Source: Oxytricha trifallax
Taxonomy: Eukaryota > Ciliophora > Spirotrichea > Sporadotrichida > Oxytrichidae
Direction of reading: 5' to 3'
Assembly: GCA_000711775.1 (NCBI GenBank)
Contig: ARYC01000259.1
Location: 124,001-188,000 of the forward strand
Length of the DNA: 64,000 nt
Made by a program: the position numbers and the translations under genes
The notes under the pieces: generated by a model
Told to the model about the DNA's origin: nothing
The model's database searches: none
The model's input: the letters and a program-made list of their open reading frames with translations, nothing else
Shown here: piece after piece, positions 32,201 through 42,270 of the stretch
How positions within the stretch are numbered: position 1 is the stretch's first letter
How the letters are laid out: each line of letters starts with the position of its first letter

Positions 32201-32633
32201 AATTAGGGTTCTATTAACCTTCTATCATAGAATTACATTGTAGAGAAGATGAGCCAGAACCCATGCGCTCTAAGACAAGCCTATTAGTGAAGTTGAGAAG
32301 ATCTTCAAAAACGGCGTGAGGCGCCAATATGAGGAGATCACTTAAGAGCCAGGCAGAGAAAGATCGAAGAGCAAGGAAGGAAAGAAAAAGACTAATAAGA
32401 GAAGTAGGAAGGCTTATGAGAAGGCAGAGCAGATTAAGGACTTAGTTGAAAAGTGAGTTATACTTGTAAGGAGGAGTTGCAGAGACAAGTCTTTTAGTGA
32501 AACTTACAAGGAGCATGAAGAGGTCGAAGAAAGTATGGAAGCCTGGTTGAAGAAGGCTTCAACTTAAAAGAGAAACTTGAAAAGTGATATAGATCATAGG
32601 AACCCCTAAAGAGAGGGGTTAAAAAGAAGATGA
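29228..32633 (+). CDS. SecA-like DEAD motor protein of the 10.4-kb element
   Basis: ATG 29228, one 35-nt intron (29298-29332), then a continuous frame to TGA 32317-32319 (1,018 residues). The first 560 residues are helical and unrecognised. The motor follows: HFGIGNGKTLICIALAI (Walker A; GEGKT in SecA), VLVDEYDWIMFDG (Walker B; DEVDSILID in SecA), VIGFSGSNLS (GMTGT motif), LNEAHGRGTDIQT (AGRGTDI motif), GGSYLIIADVFSKRSEEQ and IIGRIGRLNTKG (GRAGRQG motif VI). This motif set and order are those of the SecA ATPase, not of SF2 helicases in general. Near 32255 a +1 frame leads into ISEVEKIFKNGVRRQYEEIT, then a 30-nt intron (about 32456-32485) and a Lys/Glu-rich coil to TGA 32631-32633, so the original protein was probably longer. 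The substrate is unknown. Confidence 0.85.
29298..29332 (+). other. 35-nt intron in SecA-like gene
   Basis: GTAAGCTTTT..TATATTAG. Splicing joins ..IEERSP to ELRNNNSNEQLA and makes the coding length a multiple of three. Confidence 0.8.
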
Positions 32634-32726
32634 TTTTAAAGCTTAATTTCTAAAAGAATTCACCATATTCTAACTCTTTCTATTAGTAGTGTTCAGAGAA
32701 TAGATGAGAATAGAGACCAGCAGAAG

Positions 32727-33622
32727 TCAAAGGCTGAAGTTCTGCACCTGCCCTTCCAGATTCTGAGAGCCGAAGTCTTGCATAACTTGCTCCTTCATTT
32801 TGCGTAAGTCAAGTACTTCACTTTCCAAGTTATCATGCTCTTGCTTCAGCCTCTTAGTTTCTTATAGAAAGAGCTGCCTGTCTGACTTCAAGGCTGTCTC
32901 ATAATCTTTCACCTCTTCAATTTCATCTCTTGTTCTCTTTCTTTTAGATGAGTCCTTCATGAGATTCACAGCTTTGCCTCTCTCGGCTACAAAGGAAATG
33001 TAAAGAGAGTAAACTTACTGCTGAAGCTGAGGCATCTAGAGAGTGCGTCAACAAATTCAGGTCTCATTTCAATGACTAGGTCTCTGCTTTGCTCAAGCCT
33101 CTCTTTCCGTTAAAGCATTGCATCGTGAATCATGTTGGTGACACCGTCGGTGTCTAAGGTATAGAGCAAATCACAGATCCATTGCCTGTCTAAGTGGACC
33201 CAGTCTCGCTCATCAGGGAGAAGGTTGAGTAGTCTGGGGATGTCTCTCGCATAATCGAGGAAGTCCTGGACTGTAAGTACCTCTATGTGAGGCACTGTGG
33301 ACACTTTGACGTCTTCTCTTCTGATGTACTTTGAAGACGGTTACAATTAAGGAGAGATGCTTACCTCCTTCTTTGCTCTTATGATGGACTTGAAGAAGTA
33401 AATGTTGGTTGAATGAGGCTTGGGTAAGAAGGCCCGACAATCCTGGGTGAGAAAGTTGTAGAGCTCTTTCTTACTTTTGCACTTCTAAGCTAGTTCTTAA
33501 ACATTTATGCCAGTAAGTTACGCTTGGTTCATTAAATTCTAATAGGAGGGTGCCATCAGCCGTTTTAAATAGCCAAATATTGGCTCATGAAGACAGCACT
33601 GTTACTATAATGAGATAGTCAT
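32727..33622 (-). CDS. Coiled-coil protein of the 10.4-kb element, 275 aa
   Basis: ATG 33622 to TGA 32729-32727 with two canonical introns (33329-33364, 36 nt; 32987-33018, 32 nt) gives 275 residues exactly in frame. The N-terminal half (MTISLQQQCCLHEPIFGYL..FLTQDCRAFLPKPHSTNIYF) and the middle (VPHIEVLTVQDFLDYARDIP) are globular and unrecognised. The C-terminus is a coiled coil (DEIEEVKDYETALKSDRQLF..EVLDLRKMKEQVM) after a basic KRKRTR patch. The gene is divergent from the transposase, with starts about 100 bp apart, and convergent with the SecA-like gene. Intact structure suggests selection. Function unknown, possibly an accessory factor for transposition. Confidence 0.7.
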
Positions 33623-33723
33623 TTTCACTATTATGAAATGCCTTCAGCATGATCCGATTTCCGCATGCGGATTTCCTACCAGCACCAAAGTAATTCATTA
33701 TTAGGAAATTAAGCACTGAACTT
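33623..33723. promoter_or_regulatory. Divergent promoter region, coiled-coil/transposase genes
   Basis: About 100 bp between two divergent start codons. It must hold both start regions. No specific box is identified. Confidence 0.4.
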
Positions 33724-35357
33724 ATGGAATCAAGTTCTAAAAAGAAATAGTCTAAGCTGGTTGAATTTTTCCAATAAGAGGAAGAAGATAAAAGCTCTAG
33801 CAGTTCAGATAGTGAGCGAAGCTCAAGTAGTGAAACAGATGATGAAAGCGATACTGCAGATTACATAACAACCAATATGTTATACTAAAGGAACATTACA
33901 GTTGCTGATGTTGAGATAGAGACTGTAAGTAAAAGAGAGATGCTTAACTACTACTATGATCTGGAAGATTCATTAGAATCTTTGAATTTCAAAGGCTTTA
34001 TTATTGATCCTAAGGAAACCTATAGAGTAAGTAAACTAGGAGGATTTAAGGAATCGTTACTAGATGGCCACTAAATATAGACTCTTGGCCAGATCACACT
34101 TGAGATCTACACTGACTTTACCTAATCAGAATTAGAACCTTAAGGTATGCTCGAAAGAGCCCCTTTAATTGATATGAAGGAATTAGAATAGAAGGTATTA
34201 GAGAACCATAAAATGAAAGACTCACTTCCAGTCTTTGGATAGCATACTTAGCTTTAAGCTATAGTGCCTCGAAGATAACTCAAGATCATGAGGAAAGAAA
34301 AGGAGCAGCAGCAAAAAGAGCTAAAGCTGGCTCAGGAATCTCAAAGACTAAGGATGTCTGAAAAGCTAAACTGCTAGCAGATTATGAAGAGGCTTGGCAT
34401 TTCATACTATAAGTTAAGAAGGTACCTTAACAATCCCTTAAAAAAAGCAAACTTTTGGAATCTTAAGTAAGTTCAATAGAGGCAAGTATAAGAAGCTGCA
34501 CAGCAGAGCTCGCACTCATATAGTGAATATGCTTACTTATGACTAAGTGCCTATCTAAATATCAGATATACAGAAAAGCTTAGTGTCAAAGATCCAGCTT
34601 CACTGTTCAATGTAGATGATTCGAAGGTTCCTTAAGAATGAACTAATGATGACATATAAGTAAGTTAAGTAGATAACTAACCTTCATAACAATAACAGCA
34701 GTAAGCTTCAACGCTAGTATGCAGCCTAACAATTCATACTCTTTCTAAGTGAAGGCAAGAGAATTATTAATATTGATGAATCAGTATTGCACTAGACTGA
34801 TGAGAGAAGAAGAGGCTGAACAGCTCCTTATGTTAAGAATAGGGTTACAAAATTTTAGAGACTTAGTCAAATGAACTTGATTATTGGAGTGTCAAGTACT
34901 GGAGAGTTGTTCTATACTGTGAATAGGGGAAGAACTAATCAACACTCATTTATGTACTTCTTGTGCAAGCTTGCACTTACATTAGATGATATAGATTTGG
35001 AGTGGAGAAAGAATACTGTTATCATGATTGATAACGCTCCCTATCACAGATCTTAAGAAGTAATGGCAAAGTATGACAATCTCAAATTACCACTCATGTT
35101 TCTTGGGCCTTATCATTACAGGCTAGCTCCAGCAGAGCTTATGTACTCTTGGATTAAAAATAGAGACTTGAATCCCTTGAATACAAGAGCTTAATCAAAG
35201 TAAGTTATGATAAGTTAACCCTTATAGAGGGTATTGGGCCGCCTTTATGAAAGAGCTTGGTATGAATATAAGTAGAATAAATCAGAATTTTGTTAGAAGA
35301 TGCTACTATCATGTCTTAACTGCTGCTTTAGAATCTATCTCACTTAAAGACTTGTGA
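33724..35357 (+). CDS. DD34E transposase (IS630/Tc1/mariner superfamily)
   Basis: ATG 33724, introns at 34627-34660 (34 nt) and 35200-35227 (28 nt), stop TGA 35355-35357: 523 codons in frame. The N-terminus is acidic and Ser-rich (KSSSSSDSERSSSSETDDES). A helix-turn-helix-like segment (IMKRLGISYYKLRRYLNNP) precedes the catalytic domain. The triad is IINIDESVLHQT (first D), VIMIDNAPYHRS (second D) and YRLAPAELMYSW (E), with 34 residues between the last two. One in-frame TGA (34817-34819) stands where Trp (TGG) would fit, between DERRRG and TAPYVKNR. It is either a single nonsense mutation or evidence of recoding. Everything else is intact, unlike the TBE copy nearby. Confidence 0.85.
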
Positions 35358-38300
35358 CTATATAAGAAGATTTGAACTTAAGTATTAAGTAAGGTTTAAT
35401 AGAGTAAAAAATCATAATCATATAAGATAATGCTCAAAGCCTTTTTATCATATAAATTACTTATAAACTTTATGTCAAACTTTTCCTTATAAGACTTATT
35501 CCATTATATCAAGATTTCTTATAGTTTTATTTCTCATAAAAGCTTATGATTTAATAAGCTAACATTACTTTTCATTTGTATTCGAATAAGAAAAAATTTA
35601 AATAAAATATAAAATTAATTCAAGAACATTTCTTATAAGACTTATTTAATTTTTTCAAATAAATTATAAATAAATTTATTTCAAGTATTCTATTTCATTG
35701 TTAAACTTAAATATGCTTTTTAATTCATAAATAAGTTAATTTAAAACAGATTTAAATTTATATTTCAATTAAGACTTTTAATTATCATAAGTAACTATAT
35801 TATGCTTATTTACTCAAAATAAAGAAAGAAAAGAATTATAAATTGATAAATATACTAGAAATTTATTTTATTTAATCTTGTAAATTCATTGATACTTAAG
35901 AAAACTTAGACCAAGTATTGCTGAATGATAAATGTAAAAGTATTTATTAAACAACTAGGCATGATTCCAATTTTTCGAACATTAGAAATGTATATAAATT
36001 TACAAGTAAATAATGAGATTATAATAATAAATTGAAGTGGTTATTATTTGAAAATGTATGATAAAACATTTTTAGCTTTAAATTAAAAATTAAATTAATT
36101 TAATTAATTTTAAATTAATTAAGAAACATAAGTTTTCCTTTAAACCCCTAATGGCTCTAGAAAAGAACCCTAAATTGCCCAATATTTTTTAAATAAGTTT
36201 AAAAAATAATTAAACTTATCTGTGAGTGTGCCCTAATAATAAAGGAGAATTAAAGATTAACTTACTTTGAGAAGTAGTAAGTTAATTAAAGTTTAAGATA
36301 AATTAAAAATAAAATTAACAAATTAATTAAATAAAAATTATACTCCTAATACTCAGAATCCTCAGACTAGAATTTGTAATTAAATTACAAAAATAAAAAA
36401 TAAAAAATAAACAATGAAATTAATGAATTTCAAATCAATAAATTAATAAATAGTTTTACCAGTGTCTTTTGAATCGTTGAAATATTCCCCTAAGAGTTTG
36501 GTAATGCCGACCCGAGGGCAGCGTAAATACGTAAACTCTGAGTTTGTTGTAGCCTCCAGAATAGACTTGTGTTAAATACCAAGTTCTAAGCTACAATGTA
36601 ACGAGCAGAACGTAAGTTACCCCCCTTGAGAGAATAGTTGCTTATAGCAGCTCACCTGATCAGTGAGTAGTGTTCTTCTAGGTACCAAACTTTTTTGGAT
36701 CCAGTTTTTCGTACTTTTGTTTTTAAAATATTTTAAACTTTTTTTAGGCTTAATTATGGGACAAATTGAATTAAGAATGATTGAATTACTAATTGGAATT
36801 GTAAATGCAACAAATAAAGTGGAAATATTTTACAATTAAATCTAATTGCAATTCAAGAATCAATTTAAAATTTAAATAGAATTGGTTTGCTCAAATTAAA
36901 TTTTTACTATACATTTTTCATTCAATTTTACTTTGAGATGAGATTGAATAAGATTCAATCTAAAATATTTAAGAATGGAAGAAAAATATAACTAGAAATT
37001 TATAAATTGATCATAATACTCTCATAAATTATAAAGGTAAGTAATTATATATTTAAAATATAAATATAAATTTAAAGGGTCATTTAATATTTTTTATATT
37101 CATAATTTAGCTATTTTTATATAATGAAAAATAAATGAATTCTTAAAATGACTCTACATTTAATTATTCTATGTTATTATTAGTTAGAAAAAATATAAGC
37201 ATTTATAGATAATTTTTATATATAAATTAAAGTAAGTAGTATAAATTTATTTATAAAATTTATATATTTTAAGTAAATATCAAATTTGATGATATTGAAG
37301 TTAGATATAGTATAGTTGCTACTATTGAATTTTTTATATGATGAAGTTTTATTATTAATTTTAATTATAAATTTAATTATAGCAATCCAAGATAAATTGT
37401 TTACTTTATATATAAAAAATTAAAAACAAAGTAATAGCTATAAATTTTATATTTTATATAGATATATTTTTTTTAAATAGTTCATCCTTAACTCATATAA
37501 GTCAAATCATTGATTTAATCTATGGTTAAACTTTATATTAAGAATTCAATTAATCTAAATTAAAAAGAATAAATTTATAAATATGTAAATAAATAAATAC
37601 AATTTTAATTTAGATTATTTCTTATAGAATTTTTGGCTAAAATGTGAATTTTTTTATTTAAAATTATTTATTTATATTTATTGATATTTGACTTATATTT
37701 GAGAATCATCATTCAAATTTGAGATTTGGAAAAGAAAATTTCCTCAGGAATTTAGAATTGCAACTATGTCGATTCTCAAATGTTTAGATTTGAATAGTCA
37801 AATCTAAGTTTGAAATTAGATTGCCATTAGATCAATTTGTGAAATTTATAAGATTCAATGTGGAATTCCGAGGATCAATTTGTTTCCAATTAACAAATTT
37901 CTTAAGATTGATTGTAAAATTCATTCAAATTGTAAATAAATATCTCAATATAAATAAATAAATGTACTATATATAAAAATAGATATAAAAACGATATAAA
38001 TTGACAATATAAGCTATATTACTTGAGATTCATGAAAATTTAATTTTATATATAAATTTTACTTTAAATATATCAATAAATAAAAAAGCTTTTTTTTTAT
38101 GTAATAAAATATGAGAATAAATGTATAAAGAGAAAAATAGATAAATTTGAGAAATAAATTTTACTTGTATACAATATGCTAATTTGAATAAATAATTTGT
38201 AATTTATATGTATAAAAATATTGTATTTTATATTCATTGTATTTGATTTGTAATATGTATAGATGGAGAATTGATAAACTTATTTGCTTAAATGGAATTA

Positions 38301-38767
38301 AATTTAGCTTAATTAAAATAAGCTTAACAATAAATGCTTATAGCCCTTCAAAACCCCAAAACACCTGCTTGATTAAACTTAGGATTTTATTGCACTGGTT
38401 GGAAATAATGACCGCAGGCAAGAGAGACATGAAGTCTACGCTTTTGCAGGAATTGAGAGCTAAAGCAAGTGTACATGAACGAGACTATGGTCCTTTGAAT
38501 TCCACCATAGTAGTTAAGTTTTAAAATTTAATAGTATTAATAATTTAATTAAAATTTGAATTAAGGAAAAGAAGGAGGTTCAAAACGAGAGCCCCATGAA
38601 CCTTGCAAATGACGCAACTCAGCTCACAGATGTCAAAAGTAGGGAAAGGACCACATATTCTTCATCTACGCACTGTGCTCTATCCAATGGTAAAGTATGG
38701 GACCGAAATAAAATTCGAACTTTTTTCCCACATTACTGATCATTGGAAACTGCACTTTGAAGGCCCT
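35358..38767. other. AT-rich right arm of the 10.4-kb element
   Basis: About 3.4 kb without a convincing gene. Contents: a GC-rich island at 36476-36715, many short inverted repeats (for example AGATTTGAATAGTCAAATCT at 37788-37807), a TBE-tip-like sequence at about 38349, a short coding-like stretch at 38400-38524 (LEIMTAGKRDMKSTLLQELR), and balanced-composition DNA at 38565-38760. The coding-like stretch has no recognised family. Confidence 0.5.
36476..36715. other. GC-rich island inside the 10.4-kb element
   Basis: About 240 bp of balanced composition (for example GCCGACCCGAGGGCAGCG) sits in otherwise very AT-rich DNA. No protein-like frame is evident. Short complementary blocks suggest a structured RNA, but no known family is recognised. 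Confidence 0.35.
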
Positions 38768-38877
38768 ATAATAAGTTAAATTGTGAAGTTTGGAATTTCG
38801 CTATTTATCGATATTAAATCATCACTATACCAACTTATAGATTTATCACGCATATATGTATTGGGGTTTTGGGGTTT
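38768..38877. repeat. Right terminal inverted repeat of the 10.4-kb element
   Basis: It ends GTATTGGGGTTTTGGGGTTT. It is the reverse complement of the left end over its whole length except for the extra GGGGTTTT unit. Confidence 0.9.
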
Positions 38878-39689
38878 ATATATAATTAATAAAATCTATT
38901 AATCGCTTATAAAAAATAAAAGCCATTTTGTCGGTAACATAAATTGAAATAATGAGTAAGAAATTTAAATCTATTGATAAAGTTTTTTCTAAATGTGACA
39001 ACCCTCACCATTGTACGTCATCCTATTATGACACAATCATTTGAGAATATAACTTATATTCAAATTTTAAAAGAAATTTTTTAATAAAAATAATATTAAA
39101 TTAAACAATATTCTTCATTATTCGAAGATGAGACATTTCTCTTTTATTTATTCTAAAAAATCTTGCTATTATAAATAATTTATTTTTTAAAAAATTAATA
39201 AATATTTTTTTGACTGTTATTTACAATTATAACAAATGAAATTGATTTAAGAATTTGAAATACTAAAAAAATATAAATTATAATTATAATTTTGTTTAAT
39301 GAAAAATTCTTTAAAAATTTGAATATAAGTTCTATATGCATAGGAATTTGTATCAAAAATGAAATTCGTAGTATATTTATTAAATTAACTTTTTAAATAT
39401 AACCAAGAACTTCAGGATTAATTTAGATTTATAATTTGAAAAAAATGATATAGAAAAGTTATTTATATATGGGGAAAGCTGTCACTTTAGGTTGGGGTCA
39501 AATTATGTTAAATTTTAGAGCATAATTGAGAGTAGATAGATATAAAAAACAACTTACTTATTTGAGTTTTATCACTTTTATTTAAACTTTAATGTTCTCG
39601 GTCAAATACGATATTAATCAAATATTTAGGATTTAAGTTTTGAAATGCCTAACTGATTGAAATAAAAAGTGCTTTATGCTGCATCTCCT
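38878..39689. other. AT-rich spacer, ABCG copy A side of the element
   Basis: Non-coding sequence between the element's right end and the ATPase half of copy A. Together with the element it separates QGDAA (about 39680) from [11 protein letters not shown] (about 28305), so it would be part of one large IES. Confidence 0.5.
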
Positions 39690-40674
39690 TGTAAAAAAAA
39701 TTATAAATACTTGATACACTATGTTCCCATCACACATTAATATAATCCTATCAAAGCAAGCAAATGACTCTGAACCTGGCTAATGAATAGTAGCTATTAC
39801 AGTTTTTCCCTTTCTAGCTTATCTTTAGAGTAACTTTACAATTTAGACAGCTTTGAAAGAGTCAAGTCCAGAAGTAGGTTCATCCAAAAGAATCAAAGAA
39901 GGGTCTGTAATCAACTCAACTCCAATGGCAACGCGTTTACGTTCACCACCAGAGAGTGTTTTTGTTTTAAGACTTCCTATTAACACATCAGCTGTCTGAA
40001 ATAACCCAAGTTCTTGAATCAAGGTCTCCACTCTTTCGTCCTACTCTTCAATTGAGATATTATTGAGCTTTAATCTTGCTGCAAATCTCAAAGCTTATCT
40101 AGGCGTGTAATATTAAAACAGGATATCATCTTGCATTACATAACCTGCTATACTCCCGAAAATAGTTTAAGTTAGAGGTATAGTATCGTTTATCAGGACT
40201 CTTCCAGAATGAGTGGTAAACTTTTATATTATTAAACTTTAATATTAAAAATATATTGTTCTTTACCCTTTTTATTTGACATTCTATCACTCAAGATATT
40301 TAGTAAAGAAGTTTTACCAGCTCCTGAAGAACCCATAATATAGCAAGTTTGTCCAGGCATTTAATTATTAAAATTTAATAAGATATTTATATATTTATTT
40401 ATAGTTTTCATTTTGATTGCATAACCTGATACTCCCTTTAAAATTTCTTGTTTTTAATTAGTTACTCCAATTTTTTAAGAGTCTTTTTTATTTATTTTTA
40501 TAGTAACTCCAAATCTCACATCCTCAAATGTTATAAATTGAAGATTTAAAAGAAAAGATTATATTTATTTATAGCTTGATTGGATTTTTGCATTCTTTAG
40601 CTCTAAACATTTCTTATTCTAAATAATCAGGCGATTTTTCAAATATAGAGGGCTACTCAAACATTTTTTGTTAG
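39690..40674 (-). CDS. ABCG half-transporter copy A, ATPase half
   Basis: ATG 40674 opens [20 protein letters not shown], then CKNPIKL and, after an IES or intron near 40460-40590, the ATPase domain: Walker [53 protein letters not shown], Walker [14 protein letters not shown], and [20 protein letters not shown] with the H-loop. A 57-bp IES (40359-40415, ATT/AAT pointer) lies before [10 protein letters not shown], and introns lie near 40215-40265 and 39690-39715. The frame reaches QGDAA before the large break holding the 10.4-kb element. The membrane half is at 26.8-28.3 kb. Confidence 0.85.
40359..40415. other. 57-bp IES in ABCG copy A, AAT pointer
   Basis: On the coding strand TATGC|AAT ... 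AAT|GCCTGG. Removal joins GYA to MPGQ as in copy C, which has no insertion here. Copy B has an IES at the same site with the same pointer. Confidence 0.8.
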
Positions 40675-40730
40675 TTTTCTTTAATATTGAATATCTCTAT
40701 TGATTGAAATTGAATGTATTATATATAACT

Positions 40731-41286
40731 GTTCTCCCCGAGCCCCCCCCCACCTCTATTTAAATAATTTTTTTCAGTGTAATTTTTCTTGCCCTACAGG
40801 CGGCTATTACATATTATGATTTATTTTTATAAGATTCACTACATCCGTCATCATTTTTGTGTACATGCTCCCGTAGGAAAATATTTAAAACTCCAAACAA
40901 ATGTTATTTTTATATATAATATTAAATATTTTTGATAAGAAATTTTTATGTAACATTCATATTATTCTAAATCTAATAAGTTAACAAAAAAATTAAAAAG
41001 AAATACACATCCAGTAAAAAAAGGAATAGTATGGTTAACATATTAAAAGTACAATAATATGAATGTTAAAAAAAAATTTCTTATCAAAAAATATTTAAGA
41101 TTATAAATAAAAATAACATTTGTTTGGAGTTTTAAATATTTTCCAAAGGGAGCATGTACACAAAAAGGATGACGGACGTAGTGAATCTTATAAAAATAAA
41201 TCATAATATGTAATAGCCGCACAAGGCAAGAAAAATTACAGAAAAAAAATATTTATATAGAGGTGGGGGGAGGGCTCGGAGTGAAC
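40731..41286. repeat. Foldback element with long inverted arms
   Basis: Arms of about 250 bp (40731-40985 and about 41031-41286) are reverse complements at roughly 90% identity. They begin with a C-rich or G-rich edge (GAGCCCCCCCCCACC versus GGTGGGGGGAGGGCTC) and share blocks such as CTTATAAAAATAAATCATAA. The spacer is about 45 bp. It lies about 55 bp upstream of ABCG copy A. No gene is inside, so it is probably a non-autonomous foldback or MITE. Confidence 0.85.
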
Positions 41287-42270
41287 AAGCAAGCGGAATA
41301 ATATATTCGAGAAAAAACAAAAAGAGCTTGGAAAATGAAAATATAACTATGAATACTTTTTATTAAATTACATAATTTTATTGACTTTAATTCATGAACT
41401 ATATAATGGTTTTTAACATGCATAAATTTTGATTTTATTACTTTTATTATGCCTCTTTAACCTGAGGGACTTTTCTTATTTCATATCATAACGATTTATT
41501 TCTTATTTCAAATCTGAGTTTATGATAAATTACATAAAAATAAATTTACTGTTTATCTCACTTAATATCAAACATTAATTTGATTTAAATTGTTTTCTTT
41601 CACTTTGCTAATCTAACTCTGTAGAGGTTGTTTAATATTTCATAAATAAATTTAATATCTTATAGTACATATATAAGATTAAATAAAATATGCAAATATT
41701 TAATTGTAATTAAATTTATTTAAAGCATATTAACTATGAAATTAAGATTAATTAAATAACATTTTTAAGAACTTTTTTGGCTCAAATTATTTAATTTTAT
41801 TATACTCTTAAAATTATATCAAACATATAATTTATAAATATTGAGCCATTTACTATATAGAGAAATATTCTTTTGGTTCTATATCTTATCAATTTATTAT
41901 AAGTACTAGGCTATTAATTAGAGTAAAAATTGTCTTTTAATAGTTATTTTTAGTAATAAAAATCTCTATGAGTTTTTTTTTTTATGATGTTTAATAACAT
42001 GAATAAATTATTATATAAATTCTAATGATAATTTGTATACTTAAAAAATAGTTTTATAAATTAATAATTTTTAAAGTTATACCCTACTCAAGAGTTAATA
42101 TTTATTGTAAATATTTAGGATAAATAATAATTCTTTTTTTATTGATAAGACAATAGATGATATATTTATTAAGAATTGAATGTGTGGAATTATTATATCA
42201 TAAATTAACTTAACTACTAATATTTACATATACATTTGTACAAATTTGAGATATTCCTCTAGCTTTAATT
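41287..42270. other. AT-rich intergenic spacer
   Basis: About 1 kb between the foldback element and the 3' end of ABCG copy B. I see no gene, only A/T runs. Confidence 0.6.

Larger units (their letters stand above)
28454..38877. mobile_element. 10.4-kb telomere-ended transposon with SecA-type motor gene
   Basis: Inverted ends: the left (28454-28554) and right (about 38768-38877) termini match over about 100 bp, including GCGTGATAAATCTATAAG and AGCGAAATTCCAAACTTC. Both tips are C4A4: the right has two repeats (GGGGTTTTGGGGTTT) and the left only one. The flanks share ATAT/TATA, a possible target repeat but ambiguous. Cargo: a SecA-like motor gene (+), a coiled-coil gene (-), a DD34E transposase gene (+) and about 3.4 kb of AT-rich DNA with a GC-rich island. 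It lies inside the break between the two halves of ABCG copy A. The gene content differs from the TBE at 20.3 kb, so it is a separate family. Confidence 0.88.

Noticed and set aside
38565..38760. Possible tRNA or Pol III gene (AATTCGAAC followed by TTTTTT; CATTGGATAGAGCAC on the minus strand)
   Set aside because: Short box-like matches only. No acceptor stem or anticodon arm can be drawn on either strand.
35358..38767. A fourth gene in the right arm of the 10.4-kb element
   Set aside because: Only short frames of A/T-driven composition. The one coding-like stretch (38400-38524) is too short and has no family.
26814..40674. ABCG copies A and C as one scrambled gene (membrane half upstream of ATPase half)
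   Set aside because: Copy A's own ATPase half lies on the other side of the 10.4-kb element in the right order and strand, so simple interruption explains it better.
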